The position numbers and the translations under genes are program-made. A DNA stretch of 64,000 nt from Kordia sp039026955 (GTDB taxonomy: Bacteria > Bacteroidota > Bacteroidia > Flavobacteriales > Flavobacteriaceae), in assembly GCA_039026955.1 (NCBI GenBank), contig JBCCLH010000020.1, forward strand, positions 37,135 to 101,134. Direction: 5' to 3'. Position 1 is the first letter of the stretch. Each line of letters starts with the position of its first letter. Shown piece by piece: positions 44,422 to 53,033 of this stretch. Under the pieces are notes generated by a model, which was not told the origin of the DNA, made no database searches, and saw only the letters and a program-made list of their open reading frames with translations.

Positions 44422-47145
44422 TTGCAAACAAAGAAATTTCACATAGGTATACACCTCATCCTACTGTTGATGAGTTTCGTTGCTTTTTCACAAGAACTCC
44501 CTGAGAGAAAGAAACTTCCATTTGAGCCAGAGAAGGAAAAGGAGCAGCCAATGGATACTTTGAAAGTAAATGTCGATGAAACGATCCGAATTGGAACACG
44601 CAAGGTGCAAGATTCTGTAAAGAACGATTCCATTAAAAAAGATTCTATTCCGGCAAAACAACCGATTCTTCTTGATCTAGTAAAATACAAAGCGAAAGAA
44701 TATGTGAAAATCAGTCAGCGCACGAAGAAGATTTATTTATACGATGAGGCCGAATTGTATTACCAAGATACCGAACTGAAGTCTGGAATTATTGTGTTAG
44801 ATTATGAAAAGAACGAAGTGTATGCAGGTCGTTTAAAAGATACCGCGGGTGTATATACGCAGCCACCTTATTTTAAGCAAGCCAATAGTATTGTAGAACC
44901 TGATTCAATTCGTTTTAATTTTGATACCGAAAAAGCATTGATTTGGAATTCGCGTACCGAACAGAACAATACACAAATTCTCGGTGAGTTGACTAAAAAG
45001 GAGAATGATTCGGTGATTTTTATCAAAAATGCCAAGTTTACTACGTCCAAAGATATTGACAATCCTGAATATTACTTTTTAGCACGGAAAATTAAATTAG
45101 TCCCTAATAAAAAGCTAGTTTCAGGATTTACCAACTTATATATCGCAGACGTGCCAACACCGATAGGAATTCCGTTTGCGTATTTTCCGTTGACAGATGA
45201 TAGAGCTTCTGGATTTATCTTTCCAACTTTTGGAGAAAACAGCAGTCGTGGATACTTCTTTCAAAATGGAGGTTATTATTTTGCAGTCAATGATTATTTT
45301 GATTTGGCCCTTTTGGGCGATTATTATACGAATGGAAGTTATGCCTTTCGAGTCGAGTCGAATTATGCGTTGCGATATCGCTTCCGCGGAAATTTAAGCA
45401 TGCGATTTGAAGCCGTGATTAACAGTCAGCGTGGTTTTCCAGACTATAGCAAATCGAATATTTACAACATTCGTTGGACACACAATCAAGATGCAAAAGC
45501 CAATCCGAATTCGCGATTTTCTGCTTCGGTGAACTTGGGTAGTAGTCAGTTTTATCAAGCATCGATCAACCAATTGAATACGCCGAATTTCTTGAATAAT
45601 ACGCTGAATTCGTCTGTTTCGTATTCGAGAACGTTTCCGTCGTATCCATCGGTCAATATCTCGTTAACCGCCACGCACAACCAAAATACACAAACTGAAA
45701 GTGTGAATCTTACCTTGCCAACCTTACAAGCAAGTGTAGAGCGTATTTTTCCATTCGCGCCAAAAGACAGACCGAAAAGAGGTGCCTTACAAAATATCAA
45801 CTTTCAGTACAATTTACGCGGTGAAAATAGAATTAGCACCACGGATTCCTTATTTTTCAAAAGTGAAATGTTCGACGATGCAAAAGTCGGCATGCGACAT
45901 ACCATTCCTGTTAATACCAACTTTAAGCTGTTTAATTACATCAGTGTGAGTATGGGTGGAAATTATGATGAAGTTTGGACTTTACAAACGTCGAGTCGTT
46001 CAGACGCGATGTTAAATCCTGATGATCCCGATAATCAAATTGATTCGGTAAAAGATACCATTAGCGGATTTGATTCGTACAGAACATACAATTTTAGCGC
46101 CAGTGTCGGAACCACTTTATACGGTACTTTTGAGCGTGGGGAAAATAGGAAAATTCAAGCCATTCGACATACGTTGCGACCTTCTATTAGCTACAGTTAC
46201 AATCCCGCATTTGATCAGTATTATGATGAATATATTATTGATGCTGAAAATGGTACACGAGCCGAATATACACGTTTTGAAGATGGACTTTTTGGTGTTC
46301 CCGGTAGAAACTTCGCTAGTTCTATTGGAATTAATGTCGCCAATACCGTAGAAGCGAAAATTCGTCCAAAAGATTCTACACAAACCGAAGCTAAAAAAGT
46401 GATGCTACTAAACAGCTTGAACTTTTCTACAAGTTATAATATTGCGGCAGATTCGTTAGCTTGGTCGCCTGTACGAGTTTCTGGAAGTACGGTCTTGTTT
46501 AATAATAAATTAAATATAAACTTTGGTGCCAATTTAGATCCGTATGCGATTGACAATCAAGGTGTGCGTATTAATAAATTTAATATTGATAATGGCGGAA
46601 GTTTATTCCGTTTGACCAGTGCTAATTTAAACTTGAATTATTCGTTTTCGAGTAAGAATTTTGAAGGCGGTAATTCTGGAATTGACAATACCCGAAGTGG
46701 TGGACGAAATGACGACTTATTCGGTCAGGCACAAGATTTTAGCGATCGGCAAACCTTTGATGATAGCAGTGATGAAGACGAAGAAAAGGAAGATGTAGAA
46801 GCCTATCGAGCCAAGATTCCTTGGGATTTACGAGTCGCCTACACGGTTACCTATCTCAACAGCAATCGACAGAATGAAATCTCTAACAATTCCGTCATGT
46901 TCTCTGGAAACGTAGAGCTGACACCGCAATGGAAAGTCGGTATTTCCTCTGGTTACGATTTCAAAAATCAAGGGTTTACCTTTACCCAAATGCGATTTGA
47001 ACGTGATTTAAAGAGTTGGCGAATCAACTTTAACTGGGTTCCGTTTAGTGCGCGTGCTTCTTGGTATTTCTTTATTGGAATTAAGGCATCTATCCTGCGC
47101 GATATCAAATGGGAACAGCGTAGTGAGCCGGATCGAAGATTGTAA
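44422..47145 (+). CDS. lptD: LptD-like LPS-assembly outer-membrane protein
   Basis: 907 aa when read from TTG 44422 (product starts MQTKKFHIGIHLILLLMSF), which leaves a good signal peptide before SQELPE; the TTG at 44362 would add 20 residues. An OstA-like N-terminal domain (residues about 80-250) with VLDYEKNEVYAGRLKDTAG is followed by a large beta-barrel rich in alternating aromatic strands (SRGYFFQNGGYYFAVNDYFD). An acidic loop (DDSSDEDEEKEDVE) lies near residue 790. It inserts LPS into the outer membrane. Divergent from the amidase gene; ridA follows. Confidence 0.85.
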   Translation: MQTKKFHIGIHLILLLMSFVAFSQELPERKKLPFEPEKEKEQPMDTLKVNVDETIRIGTRKVQDSVKNDSIKKDSIPAKQPILLDLVKYKAKEYVKISQRTKKIYLYDEAELYYQDTELKSGIIVLDYEKNEVYAGRLKDTAGVYTQPPYFKQANSIVEPDSIRFNFDTEKALIWNSRTEQNNTQILGELTKKENDSVIFIKNAKFTTSKDIDNPEYYFLARKIKLVPNKKLVSGFTNLYIADVPTPIGIPFAYFPLTDDRASGFIFPTFGENSSRGYFFQNGGYYFAVNDYFDLALLGDYYTNGSYAFRVESNYALRYRFRGNLSMRFEAVINSQRGFPDYSKSNIYNIRWTHNQDAKANPNSRFSASVNLGSSQFYQASINQLNTPNFLNNTLNSSVSYSRTFPSYPSVNISLTATHNQNTQTESVNLTLPTLQASVERIFPFAPKDRPKRGALQNINFQYNLRGENRISTTDSLFFKSEMFDDAKVGMRHTIPVNTNFKLFNYISVSMGGNYDEVWTLQTSSRSDAMLNPDDPDNQIDSVKDTISGFDSYRTYNFSASVGTTLYGTFERGENRKIQAIRHTLRPSISYSYNPAFDQYYDEYIIDAENGTRAEYTRFEDGLFGVPGRNFASSIGINVANTVEAKIRPKDSTQTEAKKVMLLNSLNFSTSYNIAADSLAWSPVRVSGSTVLFNNKLNINFGANLDPYAIDNQGVRINKFNIDNGGSLFRLTSANLNLNYSFSSKNFEGGNSGIDNTRSGGRNDDLFGQAQDFSDRQTFDDSSDEDEEKEDVEAYRAKIPWDLRVAYTVTYLNSNRQNEISNNSVMFSGNVELTPQWKVGISSGYDFKNQGFTFTQMRFERDLKSWRINFNWVPFSARASWYFFIGIKASILRDIKWEQRSEPDRRL

Positions 47146-47332
47146 GTTGGGCATTAGGTATTATGTATTGGGCATTAGGTATTAGGTATTAGGTATTAGA
47201 ATCTAGATTGCTTTGTTTTTAGAATTTAGACTTTTTAGACGAAAACGAAAACGCATCTTACAAATAAACAAATCCACAAATCAACAAATCCACAAATCCA
47301 CGAATCCACGAATCAACAAATCAACATAAAAA
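47146..47332 (+). repeat. Intergenic microsatellite-like repeats between lptD and ridA
   Basis: About four TTAGGTATTA-type units at 47150-47200, then at 47265-47325 an AAATCCACAAATC-type decamer repeated about six times with small changes. The second phrase also occurs at 2610, 5640, 6060 and, complementary, 63415. Confidence 0.7.
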
Positions 47333-47722
47333 ATGCCAAAACAAATCATAAAAACATCCAACGCGCCTGCTCCTATCGGACCGTATAATCAGGCAGTATT
47401 GATTAATGGAACTTTATATACTTCTGGACAAATAGCGATTGATCCTGTAACAGGAGCATTACTTCAGGGAACCATTGAAGAAGAAACTGCATTAGTCATG
47501 AAAAATTTATCAGCAGTTTTAGAAGCGGCTCATATGACGTTTGATAACGTCGTGAAAACATCGATTTTCGTCAAAAACATGAATGATTTTTCTAAAATCA
47601 ATAGTGTGTATGGACAATATTTTAACGAAGAGACCGCGCCTGCTAGAGAAACCGTAGAAGTTGGCAACTTACCTAAATATGTCAATGTGGAGATTTCTAT
47701 GATTGCTGTAGTAGATGCTTAG
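47333..47722 (+). CDS. ridA: RidA-family reactive intermediate deaminase
   Basis: 129 aa, normal for the family. It hydrolyses reactive enamine/imine intermediates of PLP enzymes. Signatures: APAPIGPYNQAV at the N-terminus, SGQIA, the ATP-like loop with NVVKTSIFVKNMNDF, and the C-terminal ARETVEVGNLPKYVNVEISMIAV containing the conserved Arg. It is a cytosolic trimer in characterised relatives. It is followed by a strong terminator. Confidence 0.95.
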   Translation: MPKQIIKTSNAPAPIGPYNQAVLINGTLYTSGQIAIDPVTGALLQGTIEEETALVMKNLSAVLEAAHMTFDNVVKTSIFVKNMNDFSKINSVYGQYFNEETAPARETVEVGNLPKYVNVEISMIAVVDA

Positions 47723-47742
47723 TAGATTTTAGAAAAATAAAA

Positions 47743-47771
47743 ACCGTTTTGTTGTAGATTCACAAAACGGT
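47743..47771 (+). terminator. Terminator after ridA
   Basis: ACCGTTTTGT / ACAAAACGGT with a nine-base loop. Confidence 0.85.
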
Positions 47772-47778
47772 CATTATG

Positions 47779-47854
47779 TAACGTGAGTTTGATTTTTCTA
47801 ATAATTTAATCAATATCAAGTGCTTATTGAAATAGTTGTATCGAACTCACGTTA
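47779..47854. mobile_element. MITE-like element, family 1 copy 3 (76 bp, internally deleted)
   Basis: Ends TAACGTGAGTTTGA and TCGAACTCACGTTA are 14-bp inverted repeats with one mismatch. Read in reverse, it aligns with the left part of 13456-13650 (GATACAACTATTT...). The central GAGCGCAGTC stem is missing. Confidence 0.75.
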
Positions 47855-47875
47855 TTTAATAAAGCATACTACATT

Positions 47876-48295
47876 TTAGAAACCAACAGGTCTAAAATCA
47901 AATTGTTGATTCCTCCCTAAGGTGGCATCGGCAGGAATTTTAACAGTTACGTTGTTATCTTGATAACTAAAATTAAGTAAGCGATGTCCTGCTTTATTCT
48001 CTAAATAATACAATGCTAAATAGCCTGTATATACGATTTTCCATTTTTGGTTGTCATTGTCTAAACTACTATTTGTATATACATTTGCGTTTCCATCATT
48101 CGGAGATTGTCCATCCAAATACAAACCATTTCCAACGCACTTCAATTTTACCCAATCTGCGTCTGCTCCTGTTAAGGGTTCAATGATCCATTTTTGTTCA
48201 TTGCTATTCAAAAATTTGTTTGAATATGCATTATTGGCCGCACCGCCGCCATCTAGGTATCTATTATCGACACCGATTATAAAAAATTCTCTCAT
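47876..48295 (-). CDS. Ricin-type beta-trefoil lectin domain protein
   Basis: 139 aa, one trefoil domain with no signal peptide. Three QxW-type repeats are visible: NEQKWIIEP (about residue 32), DNQKWKIV (about residue 80) and NQQFDFRPV at the end, with GLYLDGQSPNDGN and RYLDGGGAANNAY as sugar-binding loops. It should bind carbohydrate. Lacking a secretion signal, it may act inside the cell or be released by another route. Its upstream region shares an inverted-repeat leader with the peptide gene at 3527. Confidence 0.8.
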   Translation of the reverse strand: MREFFIIGVDNRYLDGGGAANNAYSNKFLNSNEQKWIIEPLTGADADWVKLKCVGNGLYLDGQSPNDGNANVYTNSSLDNDNQKWKIVYTGYLALYYLENKAGHRLLNFSYQDNNVTVKIPADATLGRNQQFDFRPVGF

Positions 48296-48310
48296 GATTT
48301 ACATAATTTT

Positions 48311-48350
48311 TATTTCCTACTCATAAGGCTTTTCAGATTCCGCCTTTATC
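48311..48350 (-). promoter_or_regulatory. Leader inverted repeat upstream of the lectin gene
   Basis: Plus strand GGCTTTTCAGATTCCGCC (48327-48344) with flanks TTCCTACTC and CGCCTTTATC, closely matching 3711-3750. It lies 32-49 bases upstream of the ATG, similar to the 37-54 bases at the peptide gene. The remaining sequence to 48597 shows a hairpin (ATCACTT...AAGTGGT at 48538-48559) and no gene. Confidence 0.5.
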
Positions 48351-48597
48351 ATTTCCCTTGATAAAAAGGACGTTGATTTTAGTGGTTTCTGCTCCACTAC
48401 CGATAGCTAAGGATAGTGTAAAATTGTGAAGAATTTAGAGCGGTTTTTGAAGTAATGCTATGAGCTTAGAGATTTTTAGCATTAGATAATTATTTTCAGG
48501 TATAAGCGTATATATTGATTTTTAACTATCATTTTAAATCACTTTTAAGAAGAAGTGGTATTTTTATCCTCAAGAATTCTAAGAAAAAAAATTAGTT

Positions 48598-49515
48598 ATG
48601 ACCTCACTTACCTTAGCACTCGATTGGACGCCGAACATCAATCATATTGGATTTTTTGTCGCACAAGAAAAAGGATTTTATACAAATCATAATATTGAGC
48701 TTACCATCGTTGATCCGTCGATGGATAATTATGCGGTGACTCCTGCAAAGAAAGTAGAATTGGGCGAAGCGCATTTTGCCTTGTGTCCTACCGAAAGTAT
48801 TATTAGTTATCAAACCAAACAAACACCGTTTCCGCTTACAGCAATTGCTGCGGTTTTGCAAAAAGATTTAAGCGCGATTGTCGTTAAGAAAGATAGTAAG
48901 ATCAACTCGCCAAAGGATTTGGATGGAAAATCGTATGCTTCCTACAAAGCGCGTTATGAAGATGCCATTGTACAACAAATGATTCAAAATGATGGCGGAC
49001 TTGGTACGATTGAAGTCCACTATCCTGAAAAATTGGGTATTTGGGATACCATCATAAACAATACCTACGATTCCACATGGATTTTTGTGAATTGGGAAGG
49101 TGTAGAAGCGATTCAAAATGATATTGCGCTGAACTATTTTAAAATGAGCGATTATCACATTCCATACTCCTACTCGCCTGTCATTGCTGCAGATGGAACT
49201 TTGATAGCTACTCACAAAGAAGCGTATCAAAACTTTTTAGCTGCGACCAAAAAAGGATATTTGTACGCAAAGGAAAATCCAGCGGAAGCGACTACAATTT
49301 TGAGCAAATTTATTCCGGAAAAAGATCAACAAATAGATTTACAAAAAGCATTGGCAGTTTCGGCAGCAGCTTTTGGAGATGAGACGAGTTGGGGAACAAT
49401 TAGCGCAACAAATATTAGCGCGTTTCTTCAATGGATTTACACAAAAAATCTAGAAACAGAACAGCTACTTGTTACTGATATATACACAAATATTCTTTTA
49501 TCAGAAAATGTATAG
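48598..49515 (+). CDS. NMT1/THI5-like (ABC substrate-binding fold) protein without signal peptide
   Basis: 305 aa. The sequence opens at once with the NMT1 domain (TLALDWTPNINHIGFFVAQEK), followed by KVELGEAHFALCPTESII and the usual DLDGKSYASYKARYEDAIV segment. ThiY-type relatives bind pyrimidine precursors of thiamine outside the cell, but this protein lacks any export signal. The Cys-rich motif of the fungal THI5 suicide enzymes is absent. No ABC permease or ATPase is next to it, and no TPP riboswitch is apparent. Cytosolic binding of a small metabolite is my best guess. Confidence 0.75.
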   Translation: MTSLTLALDWTPNINHIGFFVAQEKGFYTNHNIELTIVDPSMDNYAVTPAKKVELGEAHFALCPTESIISYQTKQTPFPLTAIAAVLQKDLSAIVVKKDSKINSPKDLDGKSYASYKARYEDAIVQQMIQNDGGLGTIEVHYPEKLGIWDTIINNTYDSTWIFVNWEGVEAIQNDIALNYFKMSDYHIPYSYSPVIAADGTLIATHKEAYQNFLAATKKGYLYAKENPAEATTILSKFIPEKDQQIDLQKALAVSAAAFGDETSWGTISATNISAFLQWIYTKNLETEQLLVTDIYTNILLSENV

Positions 49516-49682
49516 AATAAGCTAATGAAAACATAACGCATTTGGCTATTGAGAAGCTGCTTGTGGAATATTTCATTATTTTAATGGAATATTGTATTCA
49601 AATTAGACTATTTTAGTGTGTTAAAAGCAAACAAGAACTATTAGGTTTAAATTGAATATTAGCAAGTTACACTATACAATTC

Positions 49683-51191
49683 GTGAATAGGTTTCTAAAA
49701 AATATTATCATCATTCTTCTGGTTATCAACCCATTACTGTGTATGTATGCGCAAAAAGGATATTATGACCTTACGCCTATCACCGATGAAATTAATACTA
49801 AAAATCGATATATAGTTACCAGTAAAACTTTAAAAGTAAGAGCTACGGGACAATATCATAAAGACAAAGCAGGAACACCATTTTATACCTTGAAAAGAGG
49901 CGATATTGTAGAAGTAGATACCGCTAGAAAAGGTGTTTTTGCTGGGAAGAATAGTACTTGGTTTGAAATAGGATTTTATAAACAAAATGGTCAGGTTGTA
50001 TATGTTTCTGACAAAGAGTTATGGCATCCAAGTACAGTTTGGGGAATTGTGGATAGTTCAAAATTAAAAGAGCTGACAAAAGATTTTTTTACTGTAAATA
50101 AAAGTTGTTCCATTCCTTTAGCAGGAAGAGCTCCATATAGACTTCGCGAAGGCGATACTGTGATTGCTGAAAAAACTAATTTTAAACAAATTGTCACTGT
50201 AACACCGATAAAGAAAGGATACTTAGTTAAAAATTTAAATGGCATACGAAAAGGTGGTGGTTCTCTTCCGGAAGGAAGAATAGACAACTCATTTTTGACA
50301 CCTTTAGCTACTGATATAGTCTATGATCCTTCACACTATAAAACCATACGATATCTTGGGTATAATGAATTAAAAAAGTTTACTAAAGATCATAATACTA
50401 CATTGGTAACATATTGTTGGATTTTCTTAGGTATCGTATTGGTGCTACTTACTATTATATTTATAAAATCTCCACAAAAAAAGACGCGCTATCATTTCAA
50501 TAAAGAAATCATTTCCGTTAATAACAAAGAATTTTTTTTAGCTGCTGTTGCTGATCACATCCAACAATGGACTGGCTCCTATGAATACGATACATTGGTA
50601 TCTGAAAGAATAGAAAAATTTGGTGATACTGAAACACACCATAAACATTACGAGAAACGAACAGGTTACGTTACACATACTCATTTTCAAGGAAAAGAAT
50701 TGCCAAGTGACTATCAAATAGCGACCATTCAAAATGGTACAAAAGCGATTCAAATTAAACTCAATACGAGAGCGATTGCTTTTTATTATCCTGAATTTGA
50801 AAAGCTAGCCTCATCTTCTAGCAATTTTAATAGCACAATACGTAAAGCTGTAGGTCTTAAATTTAGCCTACGTTTCGTATTCTTTGCTGTGGTACTAGGT
50901 ATGGTAGCATTCGTGATATTTTTATATGTTTTAAATCAAAATGATACGTATCCATCACTATTTCAAAATGTACAGGAAGTTTTTGGATATACACCACTTG
51001 ATCCAACAATTCGCTGGCAGCTTCCTTCTACGTATATGTTTCACGGGGCAATATTCATTGCCATAGCATTAGGCATATATTTGATAGTTCTGTATGCCAA
51101 ACTGTTAGGAATAATGTCTAAAATATATGTTGAAGCGCAGCCACATTTAATTCAATTTGCTGAAAATTACGGTAGAAATAATAAAATATAA
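49683..51191 (+). CDS. Membrane protein with N-terminal SH3-like domains
   Basis: 502 aa starting at GTG 49683. Signal peptide MNRFLKNIIIILLVINPLLCMYA, then two SH3b-like modules (residues about 50-110, TLKVRATGQYHKDKAGTPFY, and 135-190). A first transmembrane helix lies near residues 243-265 (YCWIFLGIVLVLLTIIFI). A cytoplasmic region with HKHYEKRTGYVTHTHF follows and two further helices near 400-420 and 455-485. Function unknown; it may sense the cell wall through the SH3-like part. It ends 26 bases before a MITE-like element. Confidence 0.72.
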   Translation: MNRFLKNIIIILLVINPLLCMYAQKGYYDLTPITDEINTKNRYIVTSKTLKVRATGQYHKDKAGTPFYTLKRGDIVEVDTARKGVFAGKNSTWFEIGFYKQNGQVVYVSDKELWHPSTVWGIVDSSKLKELTKDFFTVNKSCSIPLAGRAPYRLREGDTVIAEKTNFKQIVTVTPIKKGYLVKNLNGIRKGGGSLPEGRIDNSFLTPLATDIVYDPSHYKTIRYLGYNELKKFTKDHNTTLVTYCWIFLGIVLVLLTIIFIKSPQKKTRYHFNKEIISVNNKEFFLAAVADHIQQWTGSYEYDTLVSERIEKFGDTETHHKHYEKRTGYVTHTHFQGKELPSDYQIATIQNGTKAIQIKLNTRAIAFYYPEFEKLASSSSNFNSTIRKAVGLKFSLRFVFFAVVLGMVAFVIFLYVLNQNDTYPSLFQNVQEVFGYTPLDPTIRWQLPSTYMFHGAIFIAIALGIYLIVLYAKLLGIMSKIYVEAQPHLIQFAENYGRNNKI

Positions 51192-51216
51192 CGTTACTAG
51201 CTACTCTTTAGTCCAA

Positions 51217-51469
51217 ATTACTAGTGATGCGTTAACTCAGAAAAAATATTGTGATCCCTCTTTTAATAAAGAATGTAGACAGTTTTTTTATTGTTGGATT
51301 TTAATTGATTTTAATTTAGCTATAGGAAAAGAAGCTATTTTGAATTTATTTTCTGTAAACTATCGAATTACAATACCCAAACGTCACTTCAATTGATTTT
51401 GAGGCACGAAAAATCGTATCGAGAAGTGCTTGGAAGTACCAAATTCTAAAGTTAACGCATCACTAGTGA
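51217..51469. mobile_element. MITE-like element, family 2 copy 2 (inverted)
   Basis: The left end holds ACTAGTGATGCGTTAACT and the right end its complement. The body is the reverse complement of 16016-16269 with few changes (for example GTGATCCCTCTTTTAATAAA). A plus-strand open frame across it (51157-51396) is accidental. Confidence 0.85.
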
Positions 51470-51532
51470 GTACAAATGATAAGTACGAGCAGTGATTCAT
51501 TACATAAAAAAGCAAACTGAAATTCCCTAAAT

Positions 51533-51766
51533 TTAAGCTACTGTACACTGACATGATGCATCATTCTGTGTATCTGCGCAGGCTTCACTATTTACAGGAT
51601 TTGTAGCGTTACAGTTGTATATCCATGATAAAATTTCTCCTGCTATGAGTGTGCCTATAATACAAGCGCCTTCTAACGTTTCTTTTCCTCCTTTAACACT
51701 GTTAGATTTGAAGTTAGAGATTGATTTTTTGTTGAGTTTTAATGATTTAATACTTCTTTTTTTCAT
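51533..51766 (-). CDS. Lanthipeptide-type precursor (class A leader), paralogue pair member 1
   Basis: 77 aa from ATG 51766 (MKKRSIKSLKLNKKSISNF); an earlier start at 51808 would run into the previous gene and break the leader pattern. The cleavage site is SVKGG. The core ends WIYNC...SEACADTQNDASCQCTVA (written in parts), which is shared with the neighbouring 81-aa peptide. It lies 26 bases after that gene and is probably on its transcript. No enzyme is adjacent. Confidence 0.8.
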   Translation of the reverse strand: MKKRSIKSLKLNKKSISNFKSNSVKGGKETLEGACIIGTLIAGEILSWIYNCNATNPVNSEACADTQNDASCQCTVA

Positions 51767-51792
51767 GGTAATAAATTTAATGTGTATATGTG

Positions 51793-52038
51793 TTAGGCAA
51801 CAGTACAATTACAAGAAGTATCGTTTTGTGTATCTGCGCAGGCACTGCTAGTAGCAGATCCTTCTTCACCAGAACAATCATAAATCCAAGTAATACCGTC
51901 AAAAAGAATATCAGCGATTTCTTCAGTGTAGTAAGTTATTGTAATACAACCACTGGTTCCTCCAGTAACAGTTTGTGATTCGAAATTAGAGATAATCTTT
52001 TTATTTAATTTCAACGATTTTAAATTCTTTTTTTTCAT
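51793..52038 (-). CDS. Lanthipeptide-type precursor (class A leader), paralogue pair member 2
   Basis: 81 aa. Leader MKKKNLKSLKLNKKIISNF, site TVTGG. The core contains GCITITYYTEEIADILFDG, WIYDC, then SACADTQNDTSCNCTVA. The last 17 residues match the downstream paralogue at 14 positions, while the first half of the core differs, which suggests a conserved C-terminal ring system. A degenerate version of the regulon box lies upstream (near 52115), not scored here. Confidence 0.8.
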   Translation of the reverse strand: MKKKNLKSLKLNKKIISNFESQTVTGGTSGCITITYYTEEIADILFDGITWIYDCSGEEGSATSSACADTQNDTSCNCTVA

Positions 52039-52172
52039 GGTAAACGTTCTAATGTTATTATCGCTAAATTACCAATTGAGTATCTTACAGTACGGACGTT
52101 TTTTACGTTTATTAAGACAATTCCCTAAGCTTTTGATGTGTACGCAACTACTATTGAAATAGTTTAATAACT

Positions 52173-52210
52173 AAAAAAGCGGCTTTCAAGAATGTTGAAG
52201 ACCGCTTTTA
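52173..52210 (-). terminator. Terminator of the 56-aa precursor
   Basis: Minus strand AAAAGCGGTCTTCAA / TTGAAAGCCGCTTTTTT. Confidence 0.85.
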
Positions 52211-52231
52211 GCATGTAGCTTATTTACCGTT

Positions 52232-52402
52232 TTACGCGAAAGGACATAAAAAGTCAGTCCAATTACATGGTACATCCCATGATGATCCACACATTTTAAC
52301 CCAAGAAGTTCCTGGGAATGCGCCACCATCTACAGTGTTTGCGTCTAATTTAGAGATTGATTTTTTGTTTAGTTTTAATGATTTAATACTTCTTTTTTTC
52401 AT
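52232..52402 (-). CDS. Short lanthipeptide-type precursor (class A leader)
   Basis: 56 aa, found by direct reading. Leader MKKRSIKSLKLNKKSISKL, site TVDGG. The core of 29 residues has three Cys with Ser/Thr and Trp (AFPGTSWVKMCGSSWDVPCN, then WTDFLCPFA). It has its own terminator. About 110 bases upstream lies a sequence (ACGCTTTCTGAAAAG) that resembles the inverted-repeat leader of the genes at 3691 and 48295. Confidence 0.78.
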   Translation of the reverse strand: MKKRSIKSLKLNKKSISKLDANTVDGGAFPGTSWVKMCGSSWDVPCNWTDFLCPFA

Positions 52403-52661
52403 GATATAAAATTTTAAGTGAATAAGATTAGTTGAACTTTCACCAAAGAAAATTCTACTAAAAATAATAACTTTTTCAACATAAAATAGTAAGTTATAGT
52501 TGAAAAAATTGTTACGCTTTCTGAAAAGTTGCTTTTAATTGCTGAAATAGCTAAAAAAGAAGTATTTATTAGACTTTTTTACATGCTACAAAGTTCAGCC
52601 ATGTGTAATTGATTTACTAAATTTCTTTGGTTGAAATTTAAAAGATAGCACTCTTAAAACT

Positions 52662-52686
52662 AAAAAAGCGAACCGAAGCTCGCTTA
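52662..52686 (-). terminator. Terminator of the 58-aa precursor (TTCG loop)
   Basis: Minus strand AAGCGAGC TTCG GTTCGCTTTTTT. Confidence 0.85.
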
Positions 52687-52690
52687 TATG

Positions 52691-52867
52691 TTAACATGGA
52701 CTGCACATCTTATTCGGATCACCTGATGAACAATTGTCTGAAAATGCTGCGGTACATCCAATTGCGTCTGTTGGTAAAGCTCCTGTTCCTCCTTTGACTA
52801 CAGAAGTGTTTAATCGAGTAACTATTTTCTTGTGTAACTTTAATGATTTAAAATTCTTTCTTTTCAT
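52691..52867 (-). CDS. Short lanthipeptide-type precursor (class A leader)
   Basis: 58 aa, found by direct reading. Leader MKRKNFKSLKLHKKIVTRL, site VVKGG. The core of 31 residues holds four Cys among Thr/Ser (DAIGCTAAFSDNCSSGDPNK, then MCSPC). The predicted gene has its own terminator with a TTCG tetraloop. No regulon box is present upstream. Confidence 0.77.
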   Translation of the reverse strand: MKRKNFKSLKLHKKIVTRLNTSVVKGGTGALPTDAIGCTAAFSDNCSSGDPNKMCSPC

Positions 52868-52967
52868 AACATTAATTTTTAATTTTTGATAGATAAGTTA
52901 CAAACAGAATTATAAGATCGATTACGTTAATACCTTACTTAACAATTAATTAGCAATTTAGCAAAAC

Positions 52968-52989
52968 AAAAGCGAACCGAAGTTCGCTT
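52968..52989 (-). terminator. Terminator of the 73-aa precursor (TTCG loop)
   Basis: Minus strand AAGCGAAC TTCG GTTCGCTTTT; the same stem sequence as at 53401 and 54493. Confidence 0.85.
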
Positions 52990-53033
52990 GAAATTGTTCT
53001 TAATTAGTATCTGTGTTAGTAATGTACTAATTA

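Noticed and set aside
48360..48597. TPP riboswitch upstream of the NMT1/THI5-like gene
   Set aside because: The conserved CUGAGA and ACCUGAUC-type elements are absent; only small hairpins are visible.
51157..51396. 79-codon frame after the 502-aa membrane protein
   Set aside because: It runs through the MITE copy at 51217-51469; the same sequence at 16016-16269 is not open in a comparable way.
52039..52140. Degenerate regulon-like sequence (ACGTAAAAAACG then about 25-26 bases then TAATTTAG) upstream of the 81-aa precursor
   Set aside because: Too many changes in the box and an uncertain gap; kept out of the motif set.
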